Shown: positions 1 through 9,426 of the stretch, piece by piece
Layout of the letters: every line of letters begins with the position of its first letter
How positions within the stretch are numbered: position 1 is the stretch's first letter
Source: Ectocarpus siliculosus
Lineage: Eukaryota > Sar > Phaeophyceae > Ectocarpales > Ectocarpaceae
Reading direction: 5' to 3'
NCBI GenBank assembly: GCA_000310025.1
Contig: FN647938.1
Coordinates: 1,088,482 to 1,117,975, forward strand
Length of the DNA stretch: 29,494 bases
The notes under the pieces: generated by a model
What the model saw: only the letters and a program-made list of their open reading frames with translations
The model's database searches: none
What the model was told of the DNA's origin: nothing
Position numbers and translations under genes: made by a program

Positions 1-182
1 ACGAGAGCGAGACAAGGAGAAAAAGAGACAGAGAGACAGAGAGGCGTACAGGGACCGACGCGGCGCTAGAGCAGGGCACCACAGCTGCCTGGCCTCTCTG
101 TCTGTCCGTCGGCCTCTCTATCTATCTGTCTACCAGTCTGTCCTTTCTGTGTGCTTGTTTACTCTGCCTACTTGTCCTTTTC
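1..182. repeat. Simple-sequence tract, AGAC/GAGA then TCTG/TCTA
   Basis: The first 46 bases are almost pure purine with GAGACAGA repeats. Bases 95-182 are the opposite, pyrimidine-rich with TCTG, TCTA and TCTC tetranucleotides. The two halves are roughly complementary, so the region could fold back on itself. It lies next to the 3' end of the LINE fragment that starts near 183 and may be the decayed simple-repeat tail of that insertion. No coding sequence is seen. Confidence 0.55.
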
Positions 183-755
183 TGTCTGTCTTCTCCTGGC
201 TATCCCAAGCCTCAAACATCTCCGTGTAGTGTACTTTTCTTCTACTTTTCCCAGCTCAGTCATGTACACTTCCCTCTCCTTCTTGCACAGCCGACATTCC
301 GCGACTACATGAACACGGTCTTCGCACTCGGAGCCGCAATCACACTTGAACGTGGCGTCTTCATCGTCTACCTTCCTAAATCTTCGGCTACGTTCTCGAA
401 GGCCAATGTCCCCGGTCCTAAATTTGACCTTCAGCTTTGTCCCGGTATCCATTGGTAAATTTAGGTACTTTGAACCCTATTCCTTCTTTTAACATTCCGT
501 ACATTTCTATGCCCTCCTTGTCCTTGTTTTCTTTTTGTTAGATTATGTTCTTCTCTCTCGGCAAAAGCAACGGATATGTTCTCCTCGAACCCTTTTCTAC
601 CCTCCGTATCCAGCGTATCGTCTTCGTCAATTTCGAGCCCTTTCCATACTTCACCTGCAACCCTGGCCCACTCCATGGGTTGTCTACCCCTCTTCTTGTT
701 TGCCCACGTCGCCTCCCAGGCTATTCTCGGCAACCTCTACTCTCCCATCCCACGT
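183..755 (-). pseudogene. Decayed 3' fragment of a LINE-type retrotransposon
   Basis: The minus strand encodes, in at least three frames, peptides that align with the C-terminal third of the LINE polyprotein at 19617-21083. The shared stretches run in the same order: WANKKRGRQPMEW / WANKERGRQPTEW, then GTKLKVKFRTGDIGLRER, then CDCGSECEDRVHVVAEC with MTELG. The last contains the Cys-x-Cys...Cys...His...Cys pattern often found after the reverse transcriptase of non-LTR elements. No reverse transcriptase core remains, so the copy is strongly 5'-truncated. Frame changes near 455 and near 510 break it. Homology fades near 755 at its upstream end and near 183 at its downstream end, where simple repeats begin. 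It is a dead relative of the copy at 19617-21480. Confidence 0.8.
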
Positions 756-1468
756 GGCGGGGTGTTTCCCTATTTCTCTTTTATCGTGTCGGAATTTGTG
801 CATCGCGAAGCAAAAAGTGCATGGTAAATCAAAGGGCGACAATCAATCTCAACTCGTCGGCTCGAGGGAGATTTGTGGGCTGAATGCAATAGTGAGGCCT
901 TCACCGTCATTTCTGAGGTGAATTGCACCAACTTTTTGCACAACCCCCGGGGGAGCTTGCCCCGGGGACAGCGAGCGTTAGAACTAAAAGACTAACCCCC
1001 GGTAATTCAATTTCCCCGCGGGGGGGGTGGTTTCAGAAAAGCAAAAAACAAATCCTCCCTTCGGGGGTGGAACTCCGTGTAGTTTCGGTATTTAAACGAG
1101 CTAGAGCTCTCTGTGCGCGGAAAGAATGCCCTTCTGTTGGACCCTCAACCCTAACCTCAACACCTCTAGTCTACGGGAGGAGGAGCGGCGGGTGTGTTTT
1201 TTTTTTGCTTCACATGAATCCAGAGTTTGTTGAGGTACTCTGCCCCGTGGGGGCACCTCGCCCGCACTCTGAACCGTCGTCACTCAGAAGGCTCCTGTCC
1301 CTGAGGCCCCCAACTCCCGTCCTTCCGCGGTGCTTGGCTGATAATTTCTAGTGCGAGAAGAGTGTCAACCGCACCTCTCTCCGCTGCGTACGCACGCACT
1401 GAGCGCTTTCCACTGGCAAGAACGAAAGCGAGCGAAAAATCTGCTTTCATGAGAAAAAGTGCCCATAA
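756..1468. other. Intergenic sequence, no gene recognised
   Basis: Open frames here are short and show no recognisable domain. Local structure consists of GC-rich palindromic runs: CCCCGGGG-type blocks at about 943-966 and a G8 run followed by matching C-rich and G-rich blocks at about 1018-1068. Confidence 0.5.
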
Positions 1469-1540
1469 CGCCCGTACTCGAACCCATGACCTGCGTGCTA
1501 GAAGGCTTTGCGCGAGGATACCAACTATATCACCGGGGCG
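1469..1540 (-). other. tRNA-like sequence (tRNA pseudogene or SINE head)
   Basis: Read on the minus strand, this 72-base stretch has an A-box-like TATAGTTGGTA inside a 4-bp D-arm (GATA...TATC) and a B-box-like GGGTTCGAGTA at normal tRNA spacing. The outer five bases pair (CGCCC with GGGCG). The T-stem and anticodon arm do not fold properly, so this is not a working tRNA gene. It may be a tRNA relic or the pol III promoter head of a SINE. No second copy was recognised in the window. Confidence 0.3.
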
Positions 1541-2398
1541 ACCGGTGGTGTAAAGTGGTTTGCTACATACGTAGCTTTAGTGTCATAACGTCTGCCTCAT
1601 CCGCACTCACTCACACTGCCTGCGAACGAAGGCGGTGCTTAATTCTCTTACGTGTTGGTCCATGACGTTGGAGGACGAGGTACATGTAGAATAGAAGACA
1701 TCGCCGAGCTACTGCGCGGGGTATATAGTTTGGAAATTGGCAGCATTGGCACCAAAGGCGCCAAGCGCGTGCAAGCCAAACTCTAAAAGGGCATGATTCG
1801 GATCCAACTCCGCGAGCTCTGAACGAAATCGAGAAACGAAAGATTCACCGAGGAGTGAGTATGGCACGCAAGCTTTCCTATTGTACGAAATCTTTCTTTT
1901 CGCCATTGGTTGTCAAAATCATAGCGAAATCGGCGGCGAAAAGGTCGGGGCAGACGAACGAACAAAGACGGATTAAATCAATTAAATCAAGAGCGTTTTC
2001 GCCTCCCTCTCGTCAACTCTGGGGCTTCGTGTTTCGTACATACAGGGAGGTAGCAACGTGTACATTTTTCGAGAAAGAAAAGATAAACCTGGTAGACTAT
2101 ATGCACATGTATGCAATAGACATACATACTGGCATATACTGGAGGTTTCCCACCATTGTCGAAGACTTTGGTGATGGGCGGTGGTTGCTTGTATTTGATT
2201 TGATACTTCCTCTGTCTCATAAGTTAGGTACCTAAATTCAATACATTGTGTAGGTGCAACCGTGTTAGTGATGGTAGCATAGTCGGGTTCGTTAGAAAGA
2301 TATAACAAACACGAAGCAATACAAAAAAAACGAAGATCTACTTCTTCTGTACCTAAAATTGGTATAAAAAAATGGAATATTATTGAGAATATATTTTT
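1541..2398. other. Intergenic sequence, no gene recognised
   Basis: Several frames of 60-140 codons are open on both strands, but they overlap one another and show no domain or plausible composition. The right part is AT-rich compared with the rest of the window. Confidence 0.45.
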
Positions 2399-2755
2399 GC
2401 CCCGCAAGTGTCTTGGTTTTAGTGTGGTCCCCCCATGTGTATTGGTTTTAATGTTGAAAGCTCAAGTGTCTTGGTTTTAGTGTACTATTATTCTGGTTTG
2501 AGTATAGGGAGACGCGACGTGGATCGTTGAGTAGAGAGGGGGGTTGGGTTTCGGGCCCTACTGATGTTTTTTTTCCCCGCAAGTGTCTTGGTTTCAGTGT
2601 GGGCCCCCCAAATGCCTTGGCTTTTGATGTGCATCCCCCAATTGGTTTTAGTTTGGTACCCCCAAGTGTCTTATTTTTAGTGTGGAGGTCACTATTATGC
2701 TGATTTTAGTATGGGAGCGCGACATGGATCGTTGAGTAGAGAGAGGGGGAGTTAG
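2399..2755. repeat. Minisatellite with two nested levels of repetition
   Basis: A short unit, AAGTGTCTTGGTTTTAGTGT followed by C-rich spacer, recurs with changes at about 2406, 2464, 2581 and 2664, with more diverged units between (for example ATTGGTTTTA). A larger block ending in GGATCGTTGAGTAGAGAG at 2521-2538 is repeated about 205 bp downstream, with its equivalent at 2726-2743. The array therefore looks like a duplicated composite unit. It has no coding potential. Confidence 0.8.
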
Positions 2756-3260
2756 GTGTGTGTAAGGTTTGGGATAATTCTTGTGTTTTTTTGTTGTGTG
2801 TTGTTGTCAATGCCCCGCCCCCCGCCCCACCTACAAAGGGGCAAAATACGGCCGTTTTAGGGCCGACTTCAATTTTTTCGGCCGTTCGGTCGCATGGTTC
2901 GAGTACGAGCTAAAAAGGTTATTTTTACTAAAACAAAATCCAAAGATTTCAACAAAAAACCGGAAAACAGATAGGACACGGTTAAGGGGTTGCAGAACAC
3001 GAACTATGATGTTAACAAATTTTGAAAACAAACGAAAGAGCACCAGAAAATGCACAAGAGACACACAAGACAAGTCGGAAGGCATCGCGAAAAACAGAAA
3101 TCGTTGACTCGCGCACAGGGCGGCAGTACTGTAGAGGCTTCTCAAAACATATACTGCACGCGTCTACCTCCACACGCCTCCTTTGAAATCAAGATAAAAA
3201 TTCACACAACAATCTAAACTCAAGTGAACAGAGCCACAATGGCAGGCGCTCAAATAAGCC
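2756..3260. other. Intergenic sequence, no gene recognised
   Basis: There are overlapping open frames of just over 100 codons on both strands (about 2781-3107 plus, 2831-3145 minus). Their compositions look random, rich in K/R/N/T on one strand and F/L/S on the other. Nothing supports a gene. Confidence 0.4.
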
Positions 3261-3726
3261 AGGAACGTGGAAATTAGTACTATTAATAATATCACTAGAG
3301 GACATCCTATGGCAGCGGGGGGTGTGCGTTGGCGCGCTCAAATCTGTTTTGGTGGTGGTGATATCAAGCGTCGTTGCAGTGGCCTACAATCTAAGCAAAT
3401 CTCCACAAATTTGATCGACACCCAGCGTCTTCTACTGCTTGTGTTCGCCGCCGCTGACCCCAATCTGCTGAACTGCGGGTTCACAGCAGTAGCTAATACC
3501 ACTAGCTACTGCTGACAACCCTCCGTTCAGGGGATTACGGTTCGTGGCGGTGAGCACGGCTGTGACAAATGTTGGATGCCGCTTTCCGGCGCAGATTTCG
3601 GACTGTTTTCAGAGGCTGCTGCGACCTTCGATATTTCAGCTCCAGTACCAAACCTGAACGTGCCAGCACGCACGACGCCTCTTAAAGGTGTCCGCTACTG
3701 ATAATAGTACTAATTACCAGGTTCCT
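3261..3726. mobile_element. MITE-like element with terminal inverted repeats
   Basis: The first 26 bases (3261-3286) and the reverse complement of the last 26 (3701-3726) agree except at two positions. The shared core is AATTAGTACTATTA after AGGAAC. Similarity continues inward with a short gap to a GGACA-CCT block (about 3300-3307 against 3686-3691). The 466-bp interior holds no convincing gene. It does contain a perfect 11-bp inverted repeat at 3484-3494 and 3504-3514. No clean target duplication could be assigned, so the type of DNA element is open. Confidence 0.5.
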
Positions 3727-3767
3727 CAGGCGGGAAGGTTGTTTTCTTTCTTTATGTTGGACTAAAG

Positions 3768-3853
3768 TATGAGAAAAGAGCCAGCATCAAAACCCCTATT
3801 CTGCAACCCTTATGAGAAAAGAGTCAGCGTCAAAACCCCTATTCTGCAACCCC
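3768..3853. repeat. Tandem duplication, 43 bp x 2
   Basis: Two adjacent 43-bp units, 3768-3810 and 3811-3853, begin TATGAGAAAAGAG and end AACCCCTATTCTGCAACCC. They differ at only a few positions. The duplication lies just outside the inverted-repeat element. Confidence 0.85.
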
Positions 3854-4398
3854 TTAAGGGCCGTACAAATTTGGGTACCCTAACTTATGAGACAGAGGAG
3901 GGATGTATGGTAAACATAGATATTAGAAGACCAGTCTTCAAGAAGACAAATCGCCCACGAAAAGTTGTGAATACCGCCGGATTTTGTTTACCGCCGGAAT
4001 TTGTTGGCAAACTTTGCGGAAAAGGTACATGTACAGAAAGAAGTGGCTCGTTGTCATACACAACTCCGAACCAAAAATAACCAAAAGGCGCCAAATTCAT
4101 GCGCATAGTATGCAATACTTGAAAGCGGGTGTTCGGTTCAAACATCCGAGGAACCTGCCAAGAGAAGTGTTGGCAAGTCGGGAGGCAACGGTCAACAAGG
4201 TCTCTAAGACTGCGATTTGTCCTCCGTGTCTCCCCTGTCATCACTCACTGCATCTACAGCTAGCTGACGTACGTATATATACCGTACCCTCGCCGCCGCT
4301 TGTTTTTCTGATTGTAACAATGTTGACGAGAAGGCCCTCGGCGTCGACCCTGTTTGGTAGCTGAGAGCCTGCAGCAGCCCAGCCCATCCGGTCAAAAC
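3854..4398. other. Intergenic sequence upstream of the lipase-like pseudogene
   Basis: No domain is recognisable in the short frames here. A TATATATA stretch at 4274-4281 lies about 118 bp before the ATG at 4399 and could be the relic core promoter of the lipase-like gene. Confidence 0.35.
4274..4281 (+). promoter_or_regulatory. TATA-box-like element
   Basis: TATATATA sits about 118 bp upstream of the first ATG of the lipase-like pseudogene. The distance suits a core promoter with a short 5' leader. It is supported only by position and composition. Confidence 0.2.
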
Positions 4399-5407
4399 AT
4401 GGCGTCGACACAAGAATCAACGTCTCGTCGCCAGGAGGCACGGGGTTTCTCGAGGTCCAGCTTCGAATCATTGCGCACTCTCGGAAGCCGGTACAAGGGG
4501 AGATCGAAGAAAACCGAGATGAGCACCATAGAAAAGGACCACGCACACCTGAGCAAAGAAGCGTACGACAATCCCGACAGCCGGAAGATGATCATCGTCG
4601 CGAAGAGATTCCTGCCGAAGGCACGAGGCCTTCTGTACCACTGAACGGCGAGAGGTGGGCCGTGTATCGTGCTCCCGACGAGCCGCGGTTCGTCCTTGCC
4701 TTTAGAGGGACGAACATCACAAGTCGTGACGACCGCACCCACGGCATGAACCTCATCGATACGCCTATCGGCAAACACAAGTACATCATGGACGCAGCGG
4801 CATGGTCGTTGCAGGTGATGCTGTTCCTAGCAAGCCAGCGTCATGACGGCACCTGCCTCAAGTTCTCTTTAACGGGCCATTCTCTCAGTGGTACCGTTGC
4901 CATGGGGGTTCTTCTCTTCCTGCATGATGTCCCCGGTACTGCAAGGCGTCTCGCGGCTGGTGAGGAGGTCTTCAAAATGTGGGTATTCTTCCCGATTACG
5001 AGACATATGCGAGATAATTCCTGGGCCCGTGGAACAATGCGAAGCAAGGAAGGACCTCGGCAACCTCGCCGTATGAGATCGTCGGCGAGTACATCTTCAA
5101 CCCTGGTGCTTGGCCGACGCCAAAAGATGTGGCCGGTGGGGTAGCAATCGCAGGGATAGCTATGGTCAGCGTCCCCATGGCCACTGCAGCTACAGCCTTC
5201 GCTTTTGTTGGCTCAAAACCCCGGCAGAGTAGTGAAAGGCGCGACGATCGCGATGTCAAATCCATCGACTCTCTGATCACGACGCACCACATCCTTGGAG
5301 ACCCCCTGTCACTCAACTTCGGCCTTGGCAAGGAAAAATCTTATGGCACCTCAGACATTTTTAAGCACAACATCAACAACTTCCTGAAGGAGAAGGAAGA
5401 GCGCTAG
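4399..5407 (+). pseudogene. Class-3-lipase-like alpha/beta hydrolase, broken
   Basis: Three reading frames, taken in order, resemble one lipase-like protein. Frame one runs from the ATG at 4399 (MASTQEST) to AYDNPDSR near 4580. A one-base shift then leads to LNGERWAVYR, FVLAFRGTNI and FSLTGHSLSGTVAMGVLLF. FRGT is the oxyanion-region block of class-3 lipases, and GHSLSG corresponds to the nucleophile elbow GHSLGG. A second shift, between about 4980 and 5000, leads to EYIFNPGAW, a hydrophobic Ala/Val-rich segment, HHILGDPLSL and the HNINNFL end. This last frame also has an in-frame TAA at 5015-5017. The usual GxSxG motif is GxSxS here. The breaks suggest a pseudogene. Unrecognised short introns or sequence errors are alternatives. 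The family substrate is lipid esters, and the specific substrate cannot be inferred. Confidence 0.6.
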
Positions 5408-5670
5408 AGATTGAGAAACAAATTCATTGCCGATATTGTGCTGTCGCCGGGGTGAGTATCGCTGATATTCTGTCTCTTTTTCGTCGCACAGATACAAGGA
5501 AAATCGTTTACCTTAGGGGTAGGCGTCCGTAGGCGCAAACCCGAGTGTAGACGCGCGAGGGGAGGGGAAGCCGGGAACATGATAGGCGTGAATGCAGGGA
5601 ACGGACTTACTTTTGCTTTCGAAACGAGAGTGTGGGTTGTTTAGGTGTAATGCTAAGTTGGCTCGCTTCG
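5408..5670. other. Intergenic sequence left of the TRIM element
   Basis: No gene or structured repeat is recognised. The last four bases, TTCG at 5667-5670, form the left target duplication of the TRIM element. Confidence 0.4.
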
Positions 5671-5738
5671 TGTGGAGACCACCTTCATAAAGGTAGAAAC
5701 TCCCCAACGTCTGTCGAGGACGATTCCCTCTTTTCACA
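5671..5738 (+). repeat. TRIM 5' LTR (68 bp)
   Basis: This is a direct repeat identical over all 68 bases to 6051-6118. It begins TGTG and ends CACA. The preceding TTCG is the target-site copy. Confidence 0.82.
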
Positions 5739-5739
5739 A

Positions 5740-5753
5740 TGGCGTCGACGAAG
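5740..5753 (+). promoter_or_regulatory. Putative tRNA primer-binding site of the TRIM
   Basis: TGGCGTCGACGAAG begins one base after the 5' LTR. A leading TGG is the complement of the CCA end of a tRNA. The matching tRNA is not identified. Confidence 0.5.
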
Positions 5754-6032
5754 AGATGTCAGGGTGTCTGCTTTTGGTTGCAAAAGACACGGGTTCAAAA
5801 CCCGCTGGTCACTAAATTTTCTTCCGGATAACGGAAAAAGAAAAACGGTGGGTGGGCCAAGGGAGGACGCACTGGCTATCGAACTCGGAACTTCTGAAAA
5901 CGTGGCGGACGTAGCGAACCTGTAAAACACGTACAGAGGATTGTGAGGAATGTGAATCGCCCCGCCGCCAGCCGGTCGGGTTCCGGTTACCCCAAGAAGA
6001 CTTCTCTTGCCTGGGCAACAAGAAAAAGTCTC

Positions 6033-6047
6033 GAAAAAAGGGGGGGG
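6033..6047 (+). promoter_or_regulatory. Polypurine tract of the TRIM
   Basis: G, six A and eight G in a row lie three bases (TAA) before the 3' LTR. This is the expected site for plus-strand priming. Confidence 0.7.
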
Positions 6048-6050
6048 TAA

Positions 6051-6118
6051 TGTGGAGACCACCTTCATAAAGGTAGAAACTCCCCAACGTCTGTCGAGGA
6101 CGATTCCCTCTTTTCACA
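6051..6118 (+). repeat. TRIM 3' LTR (68 bp)
   Basis: Identical to 5671-5738. It is followed by the right target copy TTCG at 6119-6122. Confidence 0.82.
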
Positions 6119-6122
6119 TTCG

Positions 6123-7547
6123 GGTAGATTGAATAGAGGGGCACACATTCGTTTCGTGAGCGGCAGTACTGGTTTAGAAGAGGCATGTGGCACTGCTGGT
6201 GTAGACTTCAAGCTTGTGAGCTACTTCCTGGGCAATGTGGATTGGGCGCGCGAAACGGTTCCCACAGTGGGGTTTTTTGGAGTTGGATCACGTCTCATTT
6301 GTGCTGAAGCGTCGTGAATATGAGGGCTGTAGTTAAAGCCCTTCATGATGCGCATGTTAATTTTTGAGTATTCGGGACACATGTAGATAATGACGCAACT
6401 GTCCTGATGACTCTGCATGTATATATTGTATGCGATTCGTAGTCGTACCTTCCTGATTTCAATACTTGGTCAAGTGGTAGAAATGCGGTGTACTGGGTAG
6501 GTAGCAGGCACGGAGCATAACTTGAAAATCAAGAGCCGAGCCAAGATCTGGTTCCAAGATTGGTTGTCATGTAAGAAGCGCTCACAGCCGTCTACGCATG
6601 TTTTAGGCCGCATGACGGTTATTTGCGTGTTTCAAATGTATGCGTGTTGATTTTCGTACGTAAGCAAGTTTCCCGGAAAATTCCTAAAACAGTAGTAGGA
6701 ATGGTTCCTGTCATGTTTCCGGAGCACAATACGTAGAATGGTACTACAGTAGTATCGGTACCGGGTTTTATGTCGCCGGAACGCTTCCGGACTGCTGCTT
6801 AAGTTATTTTGCGTACACGTCTCCGGTGGTACCGACGGGAACCTTTAACGTTCGAAGGACACAGAGCACGCACCCGCTTACCGGGCTCACTCTATTTCCT
6901 GCCCAAGATCAATAATACTAAAAGCGAGACTTAGAAATATCTGCTGGTCAACTCTCTGCCTGACACATTGATCAGTCACGCAGACTATCCTCTGCAGTGC
7001 TCACTCTGCACACTAGTCACGTTGCGGTGACATCGTTTTTTGTCTCGTTTCGTGCACACATCTCTTGGTTTGCTCGCGGACTAGCACCTGCTACCAGACC
7101 AGTGTTCAGCGCGAGGCAGCACAATTTTCATCGTAGACCACCAATGACTCGTCTTCGACCACCGCGTCTCGACAGGCCCATGACTTCAGACATAACCTCA
7201 GCTTCGCACACGTTTCGCCCGAAAGCCACGCCGAGAACTTTGCTGAACCAACCTCCCGCTCGAGCATTATCGAGCAGCGGTTGTGAAAATAGTTTCCCCT
7301 TTCCAGGGCGTTCGGCGCTGCACGCTTGACACCTTACTTCTTATTTCGACCGTCCGCCGGCACGAGAATCCATGAACGACTTGTCATCGGGTCTACGTCT
7401 CGCAAATCAAATCTCAGTCGATCGCGTGCGAGTAGATAGACCTGACAGTCTCGCCTAATCTACGACCAGCACCGCCAGACAGACGTCCGAAGACCCTCCT
7501 TCCAAGTAATTCCAACATTAGTCATGGGATCGTATCTTACGACAACA
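6123..7547. other. Intergenic sequence, no gene recognised
   Basis: No frame shows a domain. A tRNA-promoter-like pair of boxes is visible on the plus strand: TGGTCAAGTGG at 6467-6477 and GGTTCCAAGAT at 6550-6560. They are about 80 bp apart, wider than a normal tRNA. The frame at 6997-7329 is rich in P, R, S and T and looks accidental. Confidence 0.4.
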
Positions 7548-7613
7548 CGCTTATACGATGCATGCCATCCATGCATATGCCGCTTATACGATGAATACCA
7601 TCCATGCATAGAC
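7548..7613. repeat. Tandem duplication, 33 bp x 2
   Basis: Two adjacent 33-bp units, 7548-7580 and 7581-7613, share CGCTTATACGATG and CCATCCATGCATA. They contain the overlapping palindromes ATGCAT and TGCATGCA. Confidence 0.8.
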
Positions 7614-8039
7614 TATGCAGCAAGATAAAAAATAAAAACCAAGGCGGAGCGCCTGTTGTTGTCTGCCTCTTCAACTGTTGTGCTGCTGTTGCTCTTCATG
7701 GAAAACGACACAACAGGGAAAAAAGTAAGTGACGCGCATCGCCTACTACGCGAGCAACGCCTACGCGAGCAACGCATGCAGCCCAAAGCGACCGAGACGA
7801 TAACCTTACAACCTTTGCAGCACATTCCGAGCATATTAAGCAAAAGCCGCATGGTCACTCAGGAAGAAAATCACCAACAAAAAAAAAATTGTGGTGCGAA
7901 GCACGCAGGACCCTCTTTCGCTGTTCAATCGGCCGTTCCCATGGCATTAACAGACAAGGAACAGTCAAGGCCGAGTCGTGTCGGCCACAGGAGATGGAAG
8001 CTGCTGAAACTCGGGGAGGGGGTCATGGGTTGCTATTCC
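7614..8039. other. No supported gene; 142-codon open frame of unknown status
   Basis: The plus-strand frame from 7656 stays open to 8081. It has a short hydrophobic N-terminus, a duplicated 15-bp CTACGCGAGCAACGC (giving LREQR twice) and no recognisable domain. There is no sign of selection visible by eye, so it is not called as a gene. Confidence 0.3.
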
Positions 8040-8850
8040 CTACCGAACCATACTTGGGGCGCCACGAGATATGCACAGTAGCTCGAGATCAGCATTTCGG
8101 TCGGGCAAGGGGTGCGGGATGCGAATGAAGTTCCACCCACGCATATCGAACGATGAGACTGAAGCTACAGAATTGCCATCATGATCGTTTCTATCTGCAA
8201 TACTAACGAGATCCCAACCTGTTGGTTGTGGTGGGAATTGATCATTCAGTAGTCCATGACGTTTGAAAACATCACGAGTTCGTATGGATAGAAAACGAGC
8301 CAGCTCGAAGGTAAACCGTCCCCGAATCCTTTTGGTATGAAAAGCCTTTAGGCGAAGCAAGGTTGTTTCGTTGTCGAAATTACCCTTGCAGAAGGTCTCA
8401 TAAACATGCCAGGTAGTTGGCGATGGCTACGATAAGTCGATTTGTGCCTTTGCCAAGACCACCATAGTTGAAAAAGGTAAGGAGGGTAGATTTAGACGGG
8501 TTGAATGTTCCCGCATACATAGTGATTTGCCATACTTGCAGCTCGATCTTCGAGGGCGGATGGATCCTGGCTTTTGGATCGACTTGTCGATGCCTCGACC
8601 TACGGGTGGGTTGGCGATTGTTACATCTACAAGAATGGACTTGGTGCAGAGTTCCTCTTCTTTATCTCGTGCGTGTAATCCTGGGGGGATCACCAAATCC
8701 ATCTTGTAGAGCCCTTTTCCCTTACTAGTGCCTGTAGTAAATGGGGAAGAGTCTTCAACCGCGATTGGCATGTAACATTCATTCGCGTAATTCTTCAACG
8801 TCACACGAACCATCCTGTTGTGCAGGAAGGTTGAGGCATGTGTATGTGTG
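8040..8850 (-). pseudogene. Possible broken nuclease-like C-terminal domain of a retroelement
   Basis: Minus-strand frames in order give protein-like stretches. The first is a segment with DLVIPPGLHARDKEEEL then KSILVDVTIANP. After a probable frame change near 8570 come ALEDRAASMANHY, then WHVYETFCKGNF and a basic helix-like stretch (AFHTKRIRGRFTFELARFL). The order D...(hydrophobic)VDVT...E..Y...ETF resembles PD-(D/E)XK-like domains that some retroelements carry after the reverse transcriptase. That match is from memory of the pattern, not a search. No reverse transcriptase is seen next to it. Codon frames change at least twice, so if real it is a relic. An exon pair of a host gene is the alternative. 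Confidence 0.3.
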
Positions 8851-8867
8851 TGTTTTATTATTAGCAT

Positions 8868-9426
8868 CGACCGCGTTAACCGCTGACCAATGAAAGACGT
8901 CAGTGCCAGCGAGTAAAATCAAGGTCCCTAGAAGGTGGACAAAATTCGAACTTGTTGAGTCTGTTACGCACAGGGGACATATCGCTGTGTGCTGCTCGGG
9001 ACACCGTGGAAATACAGGTAGCTTTCTCTGACGCTATGAATCCATTGCTAATCTATCGTAGACTCGTTTCTTAGATAGATGGGTTCGTTGGGTCATATTC
9101 AGAAGAAAAAAAAAAATGCGCAATGCGCTCTAAATGCGAATGTGTGCGTCTCTCTGTGCGTGTGTAAGTGTTCGCGTGTGATTTTGAACCGCACCGGCGG
9201 CGCGTGCGCATGTACATAAGACAACATCGATCGACCGTGCGAGCCCCACGCGCCATGGCAGTAGTTAGAATCGACGGCTTTCCCCTCCCATGCCACACCG
9301 ATACTTCTTGTGAGCCAATAGTTTATTTTCGGAGCGTATCTGCGATATTGCTTTTTCAACCCACCTGAATCGTGCACGTGAGATAACACCCCCCTCGAAT
9401 TTGCACAATATGTGAGGTTATGTATA
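8868..9426. other. Intergenic sequence with GT-rich simple repeat
   Basis: There is an A10 run near 9107 and a TGTGTGCG/GTGTGTAAG stretch at 9138-9180. No gene is recognised. The region ends in CTTTC, the left target duplication of the copia element. Confidence 0.45.

Larger units (their letters stand above)
5671..6118 (+). mobile_element. TRIM-type non-autonomous LTR retrotransposon
   Basis: The 448-bp element is bounded by identical 68-bp direct repeats that begin TGTGGAG and end TTTTCACA, the TG...CA ends of LTRs. It is flanked by TTCG on both sides (5667-5670 and 6119-6122), a 4-bp target duplication. One base after the left LTR comes TGGCGTCGACGAAG, placed like a tRNA primer-binding site. 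Just before the right LTR is a pure purine tract (GA6G8). The 312-bp interior has no coding frame with retroelement domains, so it must depend on enzymes from an autonomous element. Identical LTRs point to a recent insertion. The orientation follows from the PBS and PPT positions. It has no obvious sequence relation to the copia element in this window. Confidence 0.82.

Noticed and set aside
923-1351. 142-codon plus-strand frame
   Set aside because: Composition is Ser/Pro/Arg-rich and follows GC-rich palindromic DNA. No domain or splice context.
2399-2755. CRISPR-like repeat array
   Set aside because: Units are imperfect, spacers are not unique and of equal length, and no cas-like genes are present. 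It is a minisatellite.
3261-3726. Target-site duplication for the MITE-like element
   Set aside because: CAGG-like bases occur near both ends, but not directly abutting the inverted ends on both sides, so no duplication is claimed.
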